Source of the DNA: JAWXCB01 sp034440455
GTDB lineage: Bacteria; Bacteroidota; Bacteroidia; Chitinophagales; CAIOSU01
Assembly: GCA_034440455.1 (NCBI GenBank)
Contig: JAWXCB010000114.1
Location: 10,667-74,666 of the forward strand
Length of the DNA stretch: 64,000 bases
Direction of reading: 5' to 3'
A program made the position numbers and the translations under genes. The notes under the pieces were generated by a model. That model had not been told where the DNA came from. It saw nothing but the letters and a program-made list of their open reading frames with translations, and ran no database searches. Of the stretch, positions 26,563 to 34,475 are shown piece by piece. Every line of letters begins with the position of its first letter. Position 1 is the stretch's first letter.

Positions 26563-26822
26563 AAATTATTTTTTCATCCAAAGCCCTTGACGAACTTGCA
26601 TCCTGCCGCGCTTCGCAACCCAAGTCAGCTTTTAAAGTACTCGAACTCATTCAGGATATTGAAAAGCACCCTTTTGAAGTAATGGGAAAACCAGAACCGC
26701 TCAAAGGCAATCTGAAAGGTTTTTGGTCAAGGAGAATTACGGATGAACACAGGCTGGTTTACGCAGTTCAGAAAGATGAAATTCATGTTTTGACCTGCAA
26801 GTATCATTATGAAAATGTCTAA
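26559..26822 (+). CDS. yoeB: Txe/YoeB-family mRNA interferase toxin
   Basis: Ribosome-dependent endoribonuclease, 87 residues. It aligns by eye along its length with E. coli YoeB: FEVMGKPEPLKGNLKGFWSR, TDEHRLVYAV and HVLTCKYHYENV. The known catalytic residues fall at the same numbers (E46, R65, H83, with Y84 near the end), so the enzyme looks active. Its partner upstream carries an in-frame stop, which should be harmful to the cell unless a shortened antitoxin is made or another antitoxin compensates. Expression would be coupled to the upstream frame through the ATGA overlap. Confidence 0.93.
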   Translation: MKIIFSSKALDELASCRASQPKSAFKVLELIQDIEKHPFEVMGKPEPLKGNLKGFWSRRITDEHRLVYAVQKDEIHVLTCKYHYENV

Positions 26823-26931
26823 AGGCACTATCTCTCTGCAAATTACAACCGCTCTGCTACATGGACAAAATTCGTTACTTTCATTCCGCCACGATTCATT
26901 TTGAATACAGAAAACGCGCATCAGCGCTGCG

Positions 26932-29205
26932 ATGAAAAATAAAAAAACCGAAAAGTTTATTGATTTTTCTAATCCCCGTTTCTTAGCGCTCGCGCTTGCA
27001 GTTGCGGCATTCCTCCTCTATTCCAACACGCTGTTTAATAACTACAATCTCGATGATGAACTCGTCACGGAGAATCACGCGCTGAAAGGAACGGATTTCG
27101 CCACGTTTAAAAATCTTTTCTCAGAGCCTTACTACAAAGACCAGGCGGGCAATAAATATGAATATCGCCCGATGGTGATGGCTACCTTCTTTTTGGAATT
27201 TTTGTTGTTTGGAAAACATCCCGCCACGAGTCATTTCATCAATGTGCTGCTCTATGCAGCGACATGCGCGCTGCTGTTCTTTTTGCTAAAATCGCTGTTT
27301 GGCGTAGCAAAATACAGCGTGCCGTTGGCATTTGGCATTGCGCTGTTTTTCGTTGTGCATCCGTTGCACACCGAAGCGGTGGCTTCCATTAAAAACCGCG
27401 ATGAACTGCTCTCCTTATTATTTGGAACTGCCGCATGGATATTCGCGCTGCAATTTGCCGACAAAAAATCGCTCCTTTATTATCCACTCTATTTGCTGTT
27501 CTTTCTTGCCGCATTATTCTCCAAACAAACCACGATTACTTTTTCTATTCTCATTCCTGCATCCATCGTGTTGTTCCGGCAAGTAAGCCTTGCAAACTAT
27601 CTCGCGCTGATTTTGCCGATTGCGCTTATCGCGAGCGTGTTTTCACCCATCTATTTGCTCTATAAAAAAGCAGGAGTGTTTCTCGGCACTACCGGCTTCC
27701 TGCTCGCTTTCTATTACAGCATTGAGAAGCGGAATGCCGTGGTTGCGCATTTTAAAAATTCTACTACAGCCATCAAAACATTTTTCACCCGCAAAATCAA
27801 TTACAAGATTATCTCCGGAGCGGCAGGCGTAATCATCGTGCTGCTTGCGGGAGCCTATTTCGTAGTGAAGCAAAATGAAAAAGCCGCAGAGCAGCTCAAG
27901 AAAGCCCAATACAACGTGAGCGACCAAATCAGCGATTTCAATGAATTGCAACTCACGCCCTTTCTGCAAACTCCTGCTCCTTCGGTGATTCCCATTGCGG
28001 GAAGAAAATTGGATTTTGTGGAAACACCTTTGGTCTATGTGGATGAGCCTGCAAAAAAAATCGGCACTTCCATTTACGCGCTCGGTCACTACTTGCGGCT
28101 GATGCTTGTTCCTTATCCGCTTAGTTTCTATTACGGTTACAATCAAATTCCGATTTCGGATTTCGGAAACCTATTTGTCCTCCTTTCCTTGCTGGCATAC
28201 ACTGCAATTTTCATCGCGATGCTCTGGTTCATTCTAAAACAAAAACACACGATAGCTGCATTTGGAATGTTGTTTTTCCTTACAGCAATGGTTCCGCTTT
28301 CCAATCTCGTTACTCCGATTGCGGGCATTGTCGCTGAACGTCTTTCTTACTCTGCTTCGCTGGGATTTTGCATCGCGTTTTGTTATCTCCTGCTTTATCC
28401 GCTCGTGGATGATAAGGCGAAGTTTTTCAAATGGACGGGACTTGATGCGCTGAATTATTCACGCAAGATATTCACTGGCATCCTTGTCGTTTTCGCACTG
28501 CTCACTTTTACGCGCAACTTTTCATGGAAAGACCATCTCACGCTGTTTCGCGCTGATATTCCGCATCTGCAAAACTCCGCGCGCGCGCATCACCTGCTTG
28601 CATCGCACCTCGCATATAGCACCATCGGCAATCCTAAAACTGCCGAAAGCAAGAAGAAACTGCAAGAAGCAATTCCCCATTTTAAGAAAGCCCTTGAAAT
28701 CTGCCCGGATTTTCCTTATGCATGGTTTGATCTTGCAAAAGCTTATTTGCTGATGGAAGATAAAAACAATGCGATTAAGGCTTATTATGAATCCATTAAA
28801 ATGGATACCGCTTTTGCTCCGCCCCTTTTTGAACTTGGCGTTGTGTTGAGCGAAGCAGGCAGGCAAAAAGAAGCGGAAGATGCTTACCTCAAAGCCATTC
28901 AAAAAGATTCCATGTTCATGCAGGCATATACCAACCTCAGTTATCTCTATTATTTACAAGAGCGCTACCCGGAATCGCTTGCAATAAACATAGCTGCTTT
29001 AAAGCGCTTTTCCACCGCGTATGAGCCGCTTGTGAATCTTGGGAGAACTTACATGAAAATTCAGGACAACGAACGCGCGTTATATTATTTTGAAAAAGCA
29101 GCCGCTGTAAACCGTTCTGACAAAGGAATGCTCAACGTGATTGCCGACTTCTATCGCGCGAAAGGAGATTCTGCCAAGGAGCAGTATTATCGGAATTTGA
29201 AGTAA
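26932..29205 (+). CDS. Multi-pass membrane protein with TPR domain (TMTC/GT39-like)
   Basis: A 757-residue protein of the Bacteroidota group that resembles eukaryotic TMTC O-mannosyltransferases. The N-terminal half has about ten membrane segments, starting FLALALAVAAFLLYSNTLF, with the acidic loop NNYNLDDELVTENHAL after the first segment, where GT-C enzymes keep catalytic Asp residues, and HPLHTEAVASIKNRDELLS, typical of TMTC-like proteins. From about residue 545 it becomes TPR repeats (PHFKKALEICPDFPYAWFDL, AIKAYYESIKMDTAFAPPLF, AEDAYLKAIQKDSMFMQAYT, YFEKAAAVNRSDKG). A glycosyltransferase role is inferred from the fold and the acidic loop; the substrate is not known. The gene stands alone and converges on mltG. 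Confidence 0.8.
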   Translation: MKNKKTEKFIDFSNPRFLALALAVAAFLLYSNTLFNNYNLDDELVTENHALKGTDFATFKNLFSEPYYKDQAGNKYEYRPMVMATFFLEFLLFGKHPATSHFINVLLYAATCALLFFLLKSLFGVAKYSVPLAFGIALFFVVHPLHTEAVASIKNRDELLSLLFGTAAWIFALQFADKKSLLYYPLYLLFFLAALFSKQTTITFSILIPASIVLFRQVSLANYLALILPIALIASVFSPIYLLYKKAGVFLGTTGFLLAFYYSIEKRNAVVAHFKNSTTAIKTFFTRKINYKIISGAAGVIIVLLAGAYFVVKQNEKAAEQLKKAQYNVSDQISDFNELQLTPFLQTPAPSVIPIAGRKLDFVETPLVYVDEPAKKIGTSIYALGHYLRLMLVPYPLSFYYGYNQIPISDFGNLFVLLSLLAYTAIFIAMLWFILKQKHTIAAFGMLFFLTAMVPLSNLVTPIAGIVAERLSYSASLGFCIAFCYLLLYPLVDDKAKFFKWTGLDALNYSRKIFTGILVVFALLTFTRNFSWKDHLTLFRADIPHLQNSARAHHLLASHLAYSTIGNPKTAESKKKLQEAIPHFKKALEICPDFPYAWFDLAKAYLLMEDKNNAIKAYYESIKMDTAFAPPLFELGVVLSEAGRQKEAEDAYLKAIQKDSMFMQAYTNLSYLYYLQERYPESLAINIAALKRFSTAYEPLVNLGRTYMKIQDNERALYYFEKAAAVNRSDKGMLNVIADFYRAKGDSAKEQYYRNLK

Positions 29206-29247
29206 AATTTTTGATGCCAGCCGTTTTTATAGGAGTTTACTCAGAGT

Positions 29248-30279
29248 TTAAAAGATACCATTGTTATCCAAATGCCTCCTGTATCTGTTTGCGTTATTGA
29301 TATGCTCTTGATACGTGCGGGCAAAAAGATGTGTGCCGCTTCCATCTCCTTTGGCGCAAAAGAAAATATACTCATGCGTTTCTGCTTCAAGCACGGCTTC
29401 GATACTTTCTTTGGAGGGAATGCAAATAGGACCCGGAGGTAATCCTGCGGTTACATACGTGTTGTAGGGTGATTCAAAATGAGTGTGGCGCAGTGTGATT
29501 CTGCGCAGCGTGAAATCCTGGAGGGCAAACTTCACGGTGGGGTCGGCTTGCAGCTTCATCCCTTTTTTGATGCGGTTGAGATACACTCCTGCAACGCGCG
29601 GCTTTTCGGGGTTGTTGTTCGTTTCTTCTTCCACGATGCTGGCGAGCGTCATCACCTCGATGGGCGTGAGATTTTTATTGCTTGCCTGCGCAAGGCGGCT
29701 GCTGTTCCAATACTTTTCATATTCTTTGAGCATTTTTTCAAAGAGCTTCTGCGCATTCGTGTTCCAATAGAATTCATATTGGTCGCTGAGAAACACAGAG
29801 ATAACCGTGTGCGGTGTGAAGCCAAACTGCGCAAGCTGTGCGGAATCATCCATGATTTCAACCAACTCGGCTGAGTCGAGTTCAAGTTTGGTTGATGCAA
29901 AAGCAGCGAGGTCGCTCTTCGTACGGTATTTGTTAAAAAAAACTTTCACCGGATCCTGATTGCCAGCGCGCAATTTGCGCACAATGTCTTTGTTTGTCAT
30001 GCCTTTAGTGAGCAGGTATCTGCCGGGTTGCACACTTTGGTCATACTCCATTTTGCGGGCGAGCCAGTCGAATCCGCTTACATCTTTTAAAACAGTGTCG
30101 CGCTTTACGATAGCAAGCACACTATCATACGTGGAGCCGGTGGGGATGAAAAGCTGATACGCGCCTTCTTCCTTGGTGACGTTCAGCCCGTAGAAAATTC
30201 GGTAAATCTTCGCGCCTGCGAAGTAGCCTACCACGAGTGTGAAAAGGAGCGCGATAAAGATGAAGACAATTTTTTTCAA
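29248..30279 (-). CDS. mltG: Endolytic murein transglycosylase MltG
   Basis: Cleaves nascent peptidoglycan strands at the inner membrane and probably sets glycan length. The protein (343 residues from the chosen start) has one membrane segment (KKIVFIFIALLFTLVVGYFA), a LysM-like region and the YceG catalytic domain with VMTLASIVEEETNNNPEKPR (catalytic Glu in ASIVEEE) and RIKKGMKLQADPTVKFAL, then TYVTAGLPPGPICIPS. I chose the TTG at 30279 (KKIVFIF directly before the membrane segment), seven bases after the stop of the cytochrome gene. A further in-frame TTG at 30309 would extend it into that gene by ten residues. There is no nearby ATG. Co-transcription with the cytochrome is likely. Confidence 0.9.
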   Translation of the reverse strand: MKKIVFIFIALLFTLVVGYFAGAKIYRIFYGLNVTKEEGAYQLFIPTGSTYDSVLAIVKRDTVLKDVSGFDWLARKMEYDQSVQPGRYLLTKGMTNKDIVRKLRAGNQDPVKVFFNKYRTKSDLAAFASTKLELDSAELVEIMDDSAQLAQFGFTPHTVISVFLSDQYEFYWNTNAQKLFEKMLKEYEKYWNSSRLAQASNKNLTPIEVMTLASIVEEETNNNPEKPRVAGVYLNRIKKGMKLQADPTVKFALQDFTLRRITLRHTHFESPYNTYVTAGLPPGPICIPSKESIEAVLEAETHEYIFFCAKGDGSGTHLFARTYQEHINNANRYRRHLDNNGIF

Positions 30280-30286
30280 GACAATT

Positions 30287-32206
30287 TCAAAATTGAGATA
30301 ATTGCTCAAATAGTTGTAGCGCCTGCATGTTTTGCGGATTGATTTTCAACACCTGCTTAACGAGCTTTTTCGCTTCCGCGTTTCTTTTCGTGTAAAAATA
30401 TAGCGATGCCTTATTGATGAGCGCAAGCTCATAATCAGGATTTAAAGAAAGTGCTTTGTCAAAATAGGTTTCTGCCAGTTTGAAATTATTTTCACGCAGG
30501 TAAAGAAAACCAATATTCGACCATGCGGACTCATAGCGCGGCTGCTCGGCTAAAATGAATTGATAAATTTTTTTCGCTTCTGCATACTTGCCGAGCTGCG
30601 TCAATGTCGCTGCAAGTTTGTTTTGAAAATCCATGTTGAAATGCTGCATCGCGCAAGCAGCTTTAAAATAATCCTGCGCGGGCTGATAATATCCGAGCGT
30701 ATAATTTGCTTCGCCAATGCGATAGAGCGTCCACGCGTCAGAAACAGATTCACGCGGAATTTTATTCGCCTCTGCGAGCAGGCGGGCAAAGTCTTTCCGC
30801 AGGAAATAATAATGAATGAGCGCATTTAGCGCTGGCTTAACGTCTTTTAGAAAAAGATAATGAGCCGCAGAATCAAGCAGGTAATCGCGCGCGCTGAATT
30901 TTTCATAAAATGAAAGATACGCATGCGCCATTAATTGCGGAGCGGGATTCTTTTCAGTGTAACATTTCAGTTGCAAATATTGCTTCACTCTTTCAATCTC
31001 CAGTGAATCTTTTTCGTTTTCTTTTTCAGGAACGCGGATAAAATGGTCTGTGATAAAAACGTGCGGAATGTCAATGCTTCCCGACTTTGGCATGTGGCAG
31101 CCGGAACAGTTGTCATTTTTTGCAGCACGGACTTCTTGTTTTTCAGAACATCCGTTATCGTTATGGCAATTTCTGCATTTGCTATTAAAAACATCGAACA
31201 CAGTTTCTTTCACGCTCACATGCGGATTGTGGCAGGTGATGCACGACAACTCCGCATCTTCATAGCATTTGCTTTTCACCAAACGCTCCGCCTGCGAAGC
31301 CATGATGAATTTGCTTTTGCTTGCATCGGTTTCCGGCAGAAACACATTCCATACTTCCGAAAGATGCATGCCCGGTTTGAAATCATCAAAGTCTTTTCCC
31401 TCTTGCAGCACGGCTAATCCCTGCAAATGACAACGCTGGCAAAGACTCATCTGTAACTCCTGCGAAAGTTTTCCGGGATTGACGATGGAATAATCAATCT
31501 GGTTAGCGGTATCAACTAAAATTCCCGCCTGCTTGAGTTTTACATGCGCTCCACCCGCGCCATGACACCGCTCGCAATCAATTCCTACAGGCACAGCGCT
31601 GAATTTATTCAACGAAGTTTTTTCAAACTGCGGCAACCCATTATGACAGGTCATACATTCAAATCCGATGGCGCGTGTGAAACGTGCATTAAAACCGCCT
31701 TCAAAGCCGGGCGCTAAATCCCATTTGCGCTGCTGCGTGTAAAAGGTGGCGGGCGCCTGAAAAATATATCCGTTGAAATTGCAGAGATGAGAATTAGTGT
31801 GCTGTCCGGAGCCAATGATATAACTGATATGCTCTGTTCTGCTGAAAACAGTGTCGCTTCCTTCCAGCCGAAACTCTTCCATATACATCGAATCGTTTTT
31901 CCAAAACGGACGGTAATAAAAATTACCGATGGAATCATACACCGTTTTTTCATTAAAATCTGCCGCGCTCTTTTCTTTTGTTGCAAGATGGAATGACTGC
32001 CCCATGCCCGTTTTGATATAGGATTGGTAAATAGCCTCATGGCAGTTGCGGCAGGTTTGCATACCGACATAGCTCACAGTATCCGCATGGTTCAGATAGT
32101 GTCCCTGAATCTGCTGGTCAGCGCTGTTTGTGCATAGAGAAAAAAAGCACAGCAGCGATGCAGCAACACTCATCAATAGAATCTTCCAGAAACCTGTTGA
32201 CTTCAC
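30287..32206 (-). CDS. Seven-haem c-type cytochrome with TPR tail
   Basis: An exported 639-residue protein. Residues 1-25 are hydrophobic and act as a signal sequence. Seven CxxCH haem-binding motifs follow: CRNCH (52-56), CMTCH, CERCH, CQRCH, CITCH, CRNCH and CSGCH, all in the first about 370 residues. The spacing and the surrounding sequence (YVGMQTCRNCHEAIYQSY, GFECMTCHNGLP, ITCHNPHV, CSGCHMPKSG) resemble the cytochrome c554/NrfB-like multihaem proteins that Bacteroidota often fuse to TPR repeats. From about residue 490 there are three to four TPR units (AQDYFKAACAMQHFNMDFQN, AETYFDKALSLNPDYELALI). Periplasmic electron transfer is expected; partner and acceptor are unknown. It is upstream of mltG on the same strand. 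Confidence 0.88.
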   Translation of the reverse strand: MKSTGFWKILLMSVAASLLCFFSLCTNSADQQIQGHYLNHADTVSYVGMQTCRNCHEAIYQSYIKTGMGQSFHLATKEKSAADFNEKTVYDSIGNFYYRPFWKNDSMYMEEFRLEGSDTVFSRTEHISYIIGSGQHTNSHLCNFNGYIFQAPATFYTQQRKWDLAPGFEGGFNARFTRAIGFECMTCHNGLPQFEKTSLNKFSAVPVGIDCERCHGAGGAHVKLKQAGILVDTANQIDYSIVNPGKLSQELQMSLCQRCHLQGLAVLQEGKDFDDFKPGMHLSEVWNVFLPETDASKSKFIMASQAERLVKSKCYEDAELSCITCHNPHVSVKETVFDVFNSKCRNCHNDNGCSEKQEVRAAKNDNCSGCHMPKSGSIDIPHVFITDHFIRVPEKENEKDSLEIERVKQYLQLKCYTEKNPAPQLMAHAYLSFYEKFSARDYLLDSAAHYLFLKDVKPALNALIHYYFLRKDFARLLAEANKIPRESVSDAWTLYRIGEANYTLGYYQPAQDYFKAACAMQHFNMDFQNKLAATLTQLGKYAEAKKIYQFILAEQPRYESAWSNIGFLYLRENNFKLAETYFDKALSLNPDYELALINKASLYFYTKRNAEAKKLVKQVLKINPQNMQALQLFEQLSQF

Positions 32207-32287
32207 GTGTGCAATGATAAAAGTTTCAATGCAAGATTAAAGTGAACGAAAAATAAACTGAATCTTTTAATTTACGTACAGAGTTAT

Positions 32288-32295
32288 TATCTTTG
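32288..32295 (+). promoter_or_regulatory. Putative -7 promoter box of the DUF6364-like/PIN TA pair
   Basis: TATCTTTG fits TANNTTTG and ends 18 bases before the antitoxin ATG at 32314. It also covers the alternative TTG start at 32293, which argues against that start. A TTG at -33 is not clear. Confidence 0.45.
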
Positions 32296-32313
32296 TCGTA
32301 TAAAATAGCGAAT

Positions 32314-32577
32314 ATGGATGCAAAAATTACATTGAGCTTTGATGAAGCCGTGATAGAAAAAGCAAAGAAGTTTGCAGATGAAAACAACATCAGCGTTTCC
32401 CGATTGATGGAATTCTTATTGAGCAAAGCAACAAGCAAGCCTTACCGGTCGCTTGATGAACTTCCTGTTTCCGAGTGGGTGCAAATGGTGAGCGAAGGCG
32501 AGGCGGAATATGTTCGCAAGCCGCGCGCGCGCAAGGAAATGAAAAAAGAATATCACGAAGGCAGGAAAAAGAAATGA
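32314..32577 (+). CDS. Antitoxin of PIN TA pair (DUF6364-like)
   Basis: An 87-residue protein. The N-terminus KITLSFDEAVIEKAKKFADE with NNISVSRLMEFLLSKA is a ribbon-helix-helix-like unit that would bind operator DNA as a dimer, and the C-terminus is a basic, helical toxin-binding tail (VRKPRARKEMKKEYHEGRKK). The start at 32314 (MDAKITLSF) is chosen because the alternative TTG lies inside the probable -7 promoter box. The stop codon overlaps the ATG of the PIN gene by four bases (ATGA). Autoregulation is inferred from the family. Confidence 0.85.
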   Translation: MDAKITLSFDEAVIEKAKKFADENNISVSRLMEFLLSKATSKPYRSLDELPVSEWVQMVSEGEAEYVRKPRARKEMKKEYHEGRKKK

Positions 32578-32999
32578 GAGTTTTTCTTGACGCAAATATT
32601 TTAGTCGCGGTTCTTTGCAACGAATATCCGCTTTTCACCTATTGCGCGCGTGTTTTGAGTCTTGCTGATAATCCCAAGTTTGAGGTTTATACTTCCCCGC
32701 TATGCCTTGCCATTGCATTTTACTTTGCTGAAAAGAAAAATGGGAACGAATTGGCGAGAAAAAAAATAGGACTGCTTGGTGAAAAATTGAGTATCACGAT
32801 GGTTGATGAATCAGTTGTTTCAAAAACGAACAAGAACAAATCTATTCATGATTTTGAAGACGGCTTGCAATATTATTCTGCATTGCATTCAAAATGCAAG
32901 TGCATCGTAACACAGGATAAGGACGATTTTTATTTTTCTGAAATCGAAGTGCTTGATGCGGAAGCATTTCTGCTCGCACATGCAGTGAAGAAAAAATAA
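32574..32999 (+). CDS. PIN-domain toxin
   Basis: Putative RNase toxin, 141 residues from the ATG at 32574. It starts MRVFLDANILVAVLCNEYPL with the first PIN acid (D6) and has acidic residues at FEDGLQYYSA (Glu/Asp about 100) and TQDKDDFYFSEIEVLDAEAF (about 120 on), the usual order of the PIN active site. A longer frame upstream overlaps the whole antitoxin tail and would add 33 residues without PIN character, so I reject it. The four-base overlap with the antitoxin supports the chosen start. Confidence 0.88.
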   Translation: MRVFLDANILVAVLCNEYPLFTYCARVLSLADNPKFEVYTSPLCLAIAFYFAEKKNGNELARKKIGLLGEKLSITMVDESVVSKTNKNKSIHDFEDGLQYYSALHSKCKCIVTQDKDDFYFSEIEVLDAEAFLLAHAVKKK

Positions 33000-33008
33000 C
33001 CTGCAACA

Positions 33009-33412
33009 TTAAACCGCGATACCTGCAATCTTTTCAAGCAGCCAGGATTTCTCCGTCAGCATTGCTTCGCTTTCAATTTTCTTTTTGAGTTTCCCGGCCA
33101 GCTTGCTTTCGCGCGGGCGCAGTTGCATTAATTGACGAATAAATCGAATTGTGTTCAGATAGTATTTGCTGTGATAGGCTAATTCTTTTTTTCGCACAAT
33201 GAATTGCCTGAAGCTATCTAATTGTGAAGTAAGCGTTTCGTATTCATCCAACTCGAAGTAAGTTTTAACGAGAAGCGTCCTTGCATCAATAGTGATAAAA
33301 ATGTCTTTGAATTCCACCTCGCGCAGAACTTCAATTACTTTATTGTAATCGCGTTTTTCAAAATGAAGTTTAGCGATGTTATAGTTGAGATAATCATTTA
33401 AAGTGTTCTTCT
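33009..33412 (-). pseudogene. C-terminal fragment of a TPR-like hypothetical protein
   Basis: The open frame continues upstream of its first ATG-like codon (33317) to about 33410, reading NTLNDYLNYNIAKLHFEKRD and YNKVIEVLREVEFKDIFITI before ARTLLVKTYFELDEYETLTS, RQFIVRKKELAYHSKYYLNT and a LLEKIAGIAV end. That is the style of the C-terminal helical part of a longer Bacteroidota TPR-like protein. A TAG directly precedes this segment and no start codon fits, so the 5' part is missing. The break lies within a few bases of the break of the next fragment, which runs in the other direction. Confidence 0.7.
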
Positions 33413-33424
33413 AATTGTTTTGTT

Positions 33425-33602
33425 ACAGGAAAATTTGATTTCCTGCAGTATGACATCTTTGGAAAAGAGCAACGAAGATTTATTTCCGTTGAGCAGAATT
33501 CATTTGAGTTAAAGCGGAGTAATCGGAGTTCCGGAATTTATTTCTATCGCGTTGTCACGACAGAAAAAACATTTGCAACGGGAAAGCTGATTATTCAGTA
33601 AT
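33425..33602 (+). pseudogene. Orphan T9SS sorting-domain remnant
   Basis: In frame, this reads VTGKFDFLQYDIFGKEQRRF, then SVEQNSFELKRSNRSSGIYF and YRVVTTEKTFATGKLIIQ and a TAA. That is the second half of a type A T9SS C-terminal domain (YDIFGKE ... SGIYFYRV ... GKLIIQ). No protein body precedes it: upstream lies the truncated TPR-like fragment on the other strand. So it is the severed tail of a secreted protein gene. Confidence 0.75.
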
Positions 33603-33611
33603 CCTAAAAAA

Positions 33612-34025
33612 TTATTTAACCCGCTTTGTCTGCCCATCAAGGTCAAACAATAATTCTATCGTAAGCGATTTCTTCACATTGATTTCAGCTTCATACATAC
33701 AGTCAATGCTATAGTCGTTTGCAATCGCGTGGTCTTCCCATACGCCATCATATTGCGCCTGGTTAATGATGCGGATAGTATGTTTCCCCTTGGAGGTAGT
33801 AACTGCTACTGCGTTGGACTGCGATTCTTTTTTCACAGTAGAGGTGCCTTTCAGCTCATCGTCAATATAAACCTCGGTTCGCGTATCGTGGTCGTATCCT
33901 TCCTCAATACCTTTAAAAGAATATTTCACAGTTACTTTTACATCCTTCTCGCTTGGAATCGAAGAAAACGAAGTGTTTAGAGCAGCAGCGGCAAAAACAG
34001 CGAGTACGAGTAAACCATTTTTCAT
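33612..34025 (-). CDS. Small secreted protein of unknown function
   Basis: A 137-residue protein with a clear signal peptide (MKNGLLVLAVFAAAALNTSF). The mature part is beta-rich (KVTVKYSFKGIEEG, TRTEVYIDDELKGTSTVKKE, KGKHTIRIINQAQYDGVWED, SLTIELLFDLDGQTKRV). The KGKHTIRI segment recalls PEGA-like or carboxypeptidase-regulatory-like beta-sandwiches, but I cannot assign a family. There is no lipobox and no T9SS tail, so it is probably periplasmic. It stands alone, convergent with the T9SS remnant. Confidence 0.7.
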   Translation of the reverse strand: MKNGLLVLAVFAAAALNTSFSSIPSEKDVKVTVKYSFKGIEEGYDHDTRTEVYIDDELKGTSTVKKESQSNAVAVTTSKGKHTIRIINQAQYDGVWEDHAIANDYSIDCMYEAEINVKKSLTIELLFDLDGQTKRVK

Positions 34026-34134
34026 TGCAAATTAAATTTCACGCAAGATATTTTCTTCCTTGCAGGAAAAGTTTCAGCTATTGAACATTGCGTCTGTGGA
34101 TTTGTCACGGAAGAGCAGCGAACAGGAAAGGCAT

Positions 34135-34171
34135 AAAACAAAAATCCCCCGCCAAACAACGTTGACGAGGG
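34135..34171 (-). terminator. Rho-independent terminator of the structured RNA gene
   Basis: Read on the minus strand, a stem of about ten pairs (34146-34155 with 34162-34171, two G-U pairs, loop of six) is followed by ATTTTTGTTTT. It lies just beyond the tRNA-like 3' end of the RNA. Confidence 0.75.
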
Positions 34172-34352
34172 TTTCTGGAAAGCTGTTAGGGAAGGAGTCG
34201 AACCTCCACGGGGCGGTTAGCCGCAGCACAATGAGGTGGTCAACCCCGTTCTCCGTTGCCGGAGAATCTATGCTGTGTTTATCCCTTGATCCCCACCCCC
34301 GAGACAGGAGGGCATGGCTGCCGGTTTCATCACCTAACAATTTGTAAAGAAC
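34172..34352 (-). ncRNA. Structured RNA gene with tRNA-like ends, family unassigned
   Basis: No protein fits here, but the minus strand holds a compact, strongly paired RNA with its own promoter and terminator. TGTTAGG (34339-34333) pairs perfectly with CCTAACA (34190-34184). Beside the 3' arm is a T-arm-like hairpin, GGAG-GTTCGA-CTCC (34207-34194). Inside are CCGGCAGC (34324-34317) with GCTGCGG (34227-34221), a hairpin CCCTC/GGGGG (34312-34296), the helix GGTGG..TCAA with TTGACCACC, and TTCTCCG-GCAA-CGGAGAA (34266-34249) with a GNRA loop. GTTAG of the outer stem could instead pair with CTAAC at 34220-34216. The section between the anticodon-arm-like and T-arm-like hairpins is about 87 nt, too long for a tRNA. 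It lacks a tmRNA tag frame and the SRP GGAA/GCAG motif. It could be a divergent SRP, 6S or unknown RNA. Confidence 0.7.
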
Positions 34353-34358
34353 TTGTAG

Positions 34359-34389
34359 CAAACTTACACTCCTTGTACGGGAATTGCAA
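34359..34389 (-). promoter_or_regulatory. Promoter of the structured RNA gene
   Basis: On the minus strand TTG (34389-34387) and TAAGTTTG (34366-34359) are separated by 20 bases, a full match to the Bacteroidota TTG-N17-23-TANNTTTG consensus. Transcription should start near 34352, about 13 bases before the outer stem of the RNA. Confidence 0.75.
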
Positions 34390-34475
34390 GAATTGTATTC
34401 AGAAAACAAAAAAATTACAATTTCGTTAAAATACCATAGCTTCAATTATAATTAATTCAAAATAACCCGCTTAAC

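Noticed and set aside
32475..32573. Longer start for the second PIN toxin
   Set aside because: It would cover the antitoxin C-terminus in another frame and the PIN fold begins at 32574 with the usual ATGA overlap.
34184..34339. Calling the structured RNA a tRNA (GTC anticodon-like loop)
   Set aside because: Acceptor, D-like, anticodon-like and T-like parts are present, but there is about 87 nt between the anticodon-like and T-like arms, position 37 is not a purine, and there is no encoded CCA. I kept it as an unassigned ncRNA.
34172..34352. Calling the structured RNA an SRP RNA or tmRNA
   Set aside because: The GTTAGGTG...GCCCT..TGT stretch recalls the Alu domain of Gram-positive SRP RNA, but the conserved S-domain motif (AGG..GGAA..AGCAG) is missing; for tmRNA no tag-peptide frame is present.
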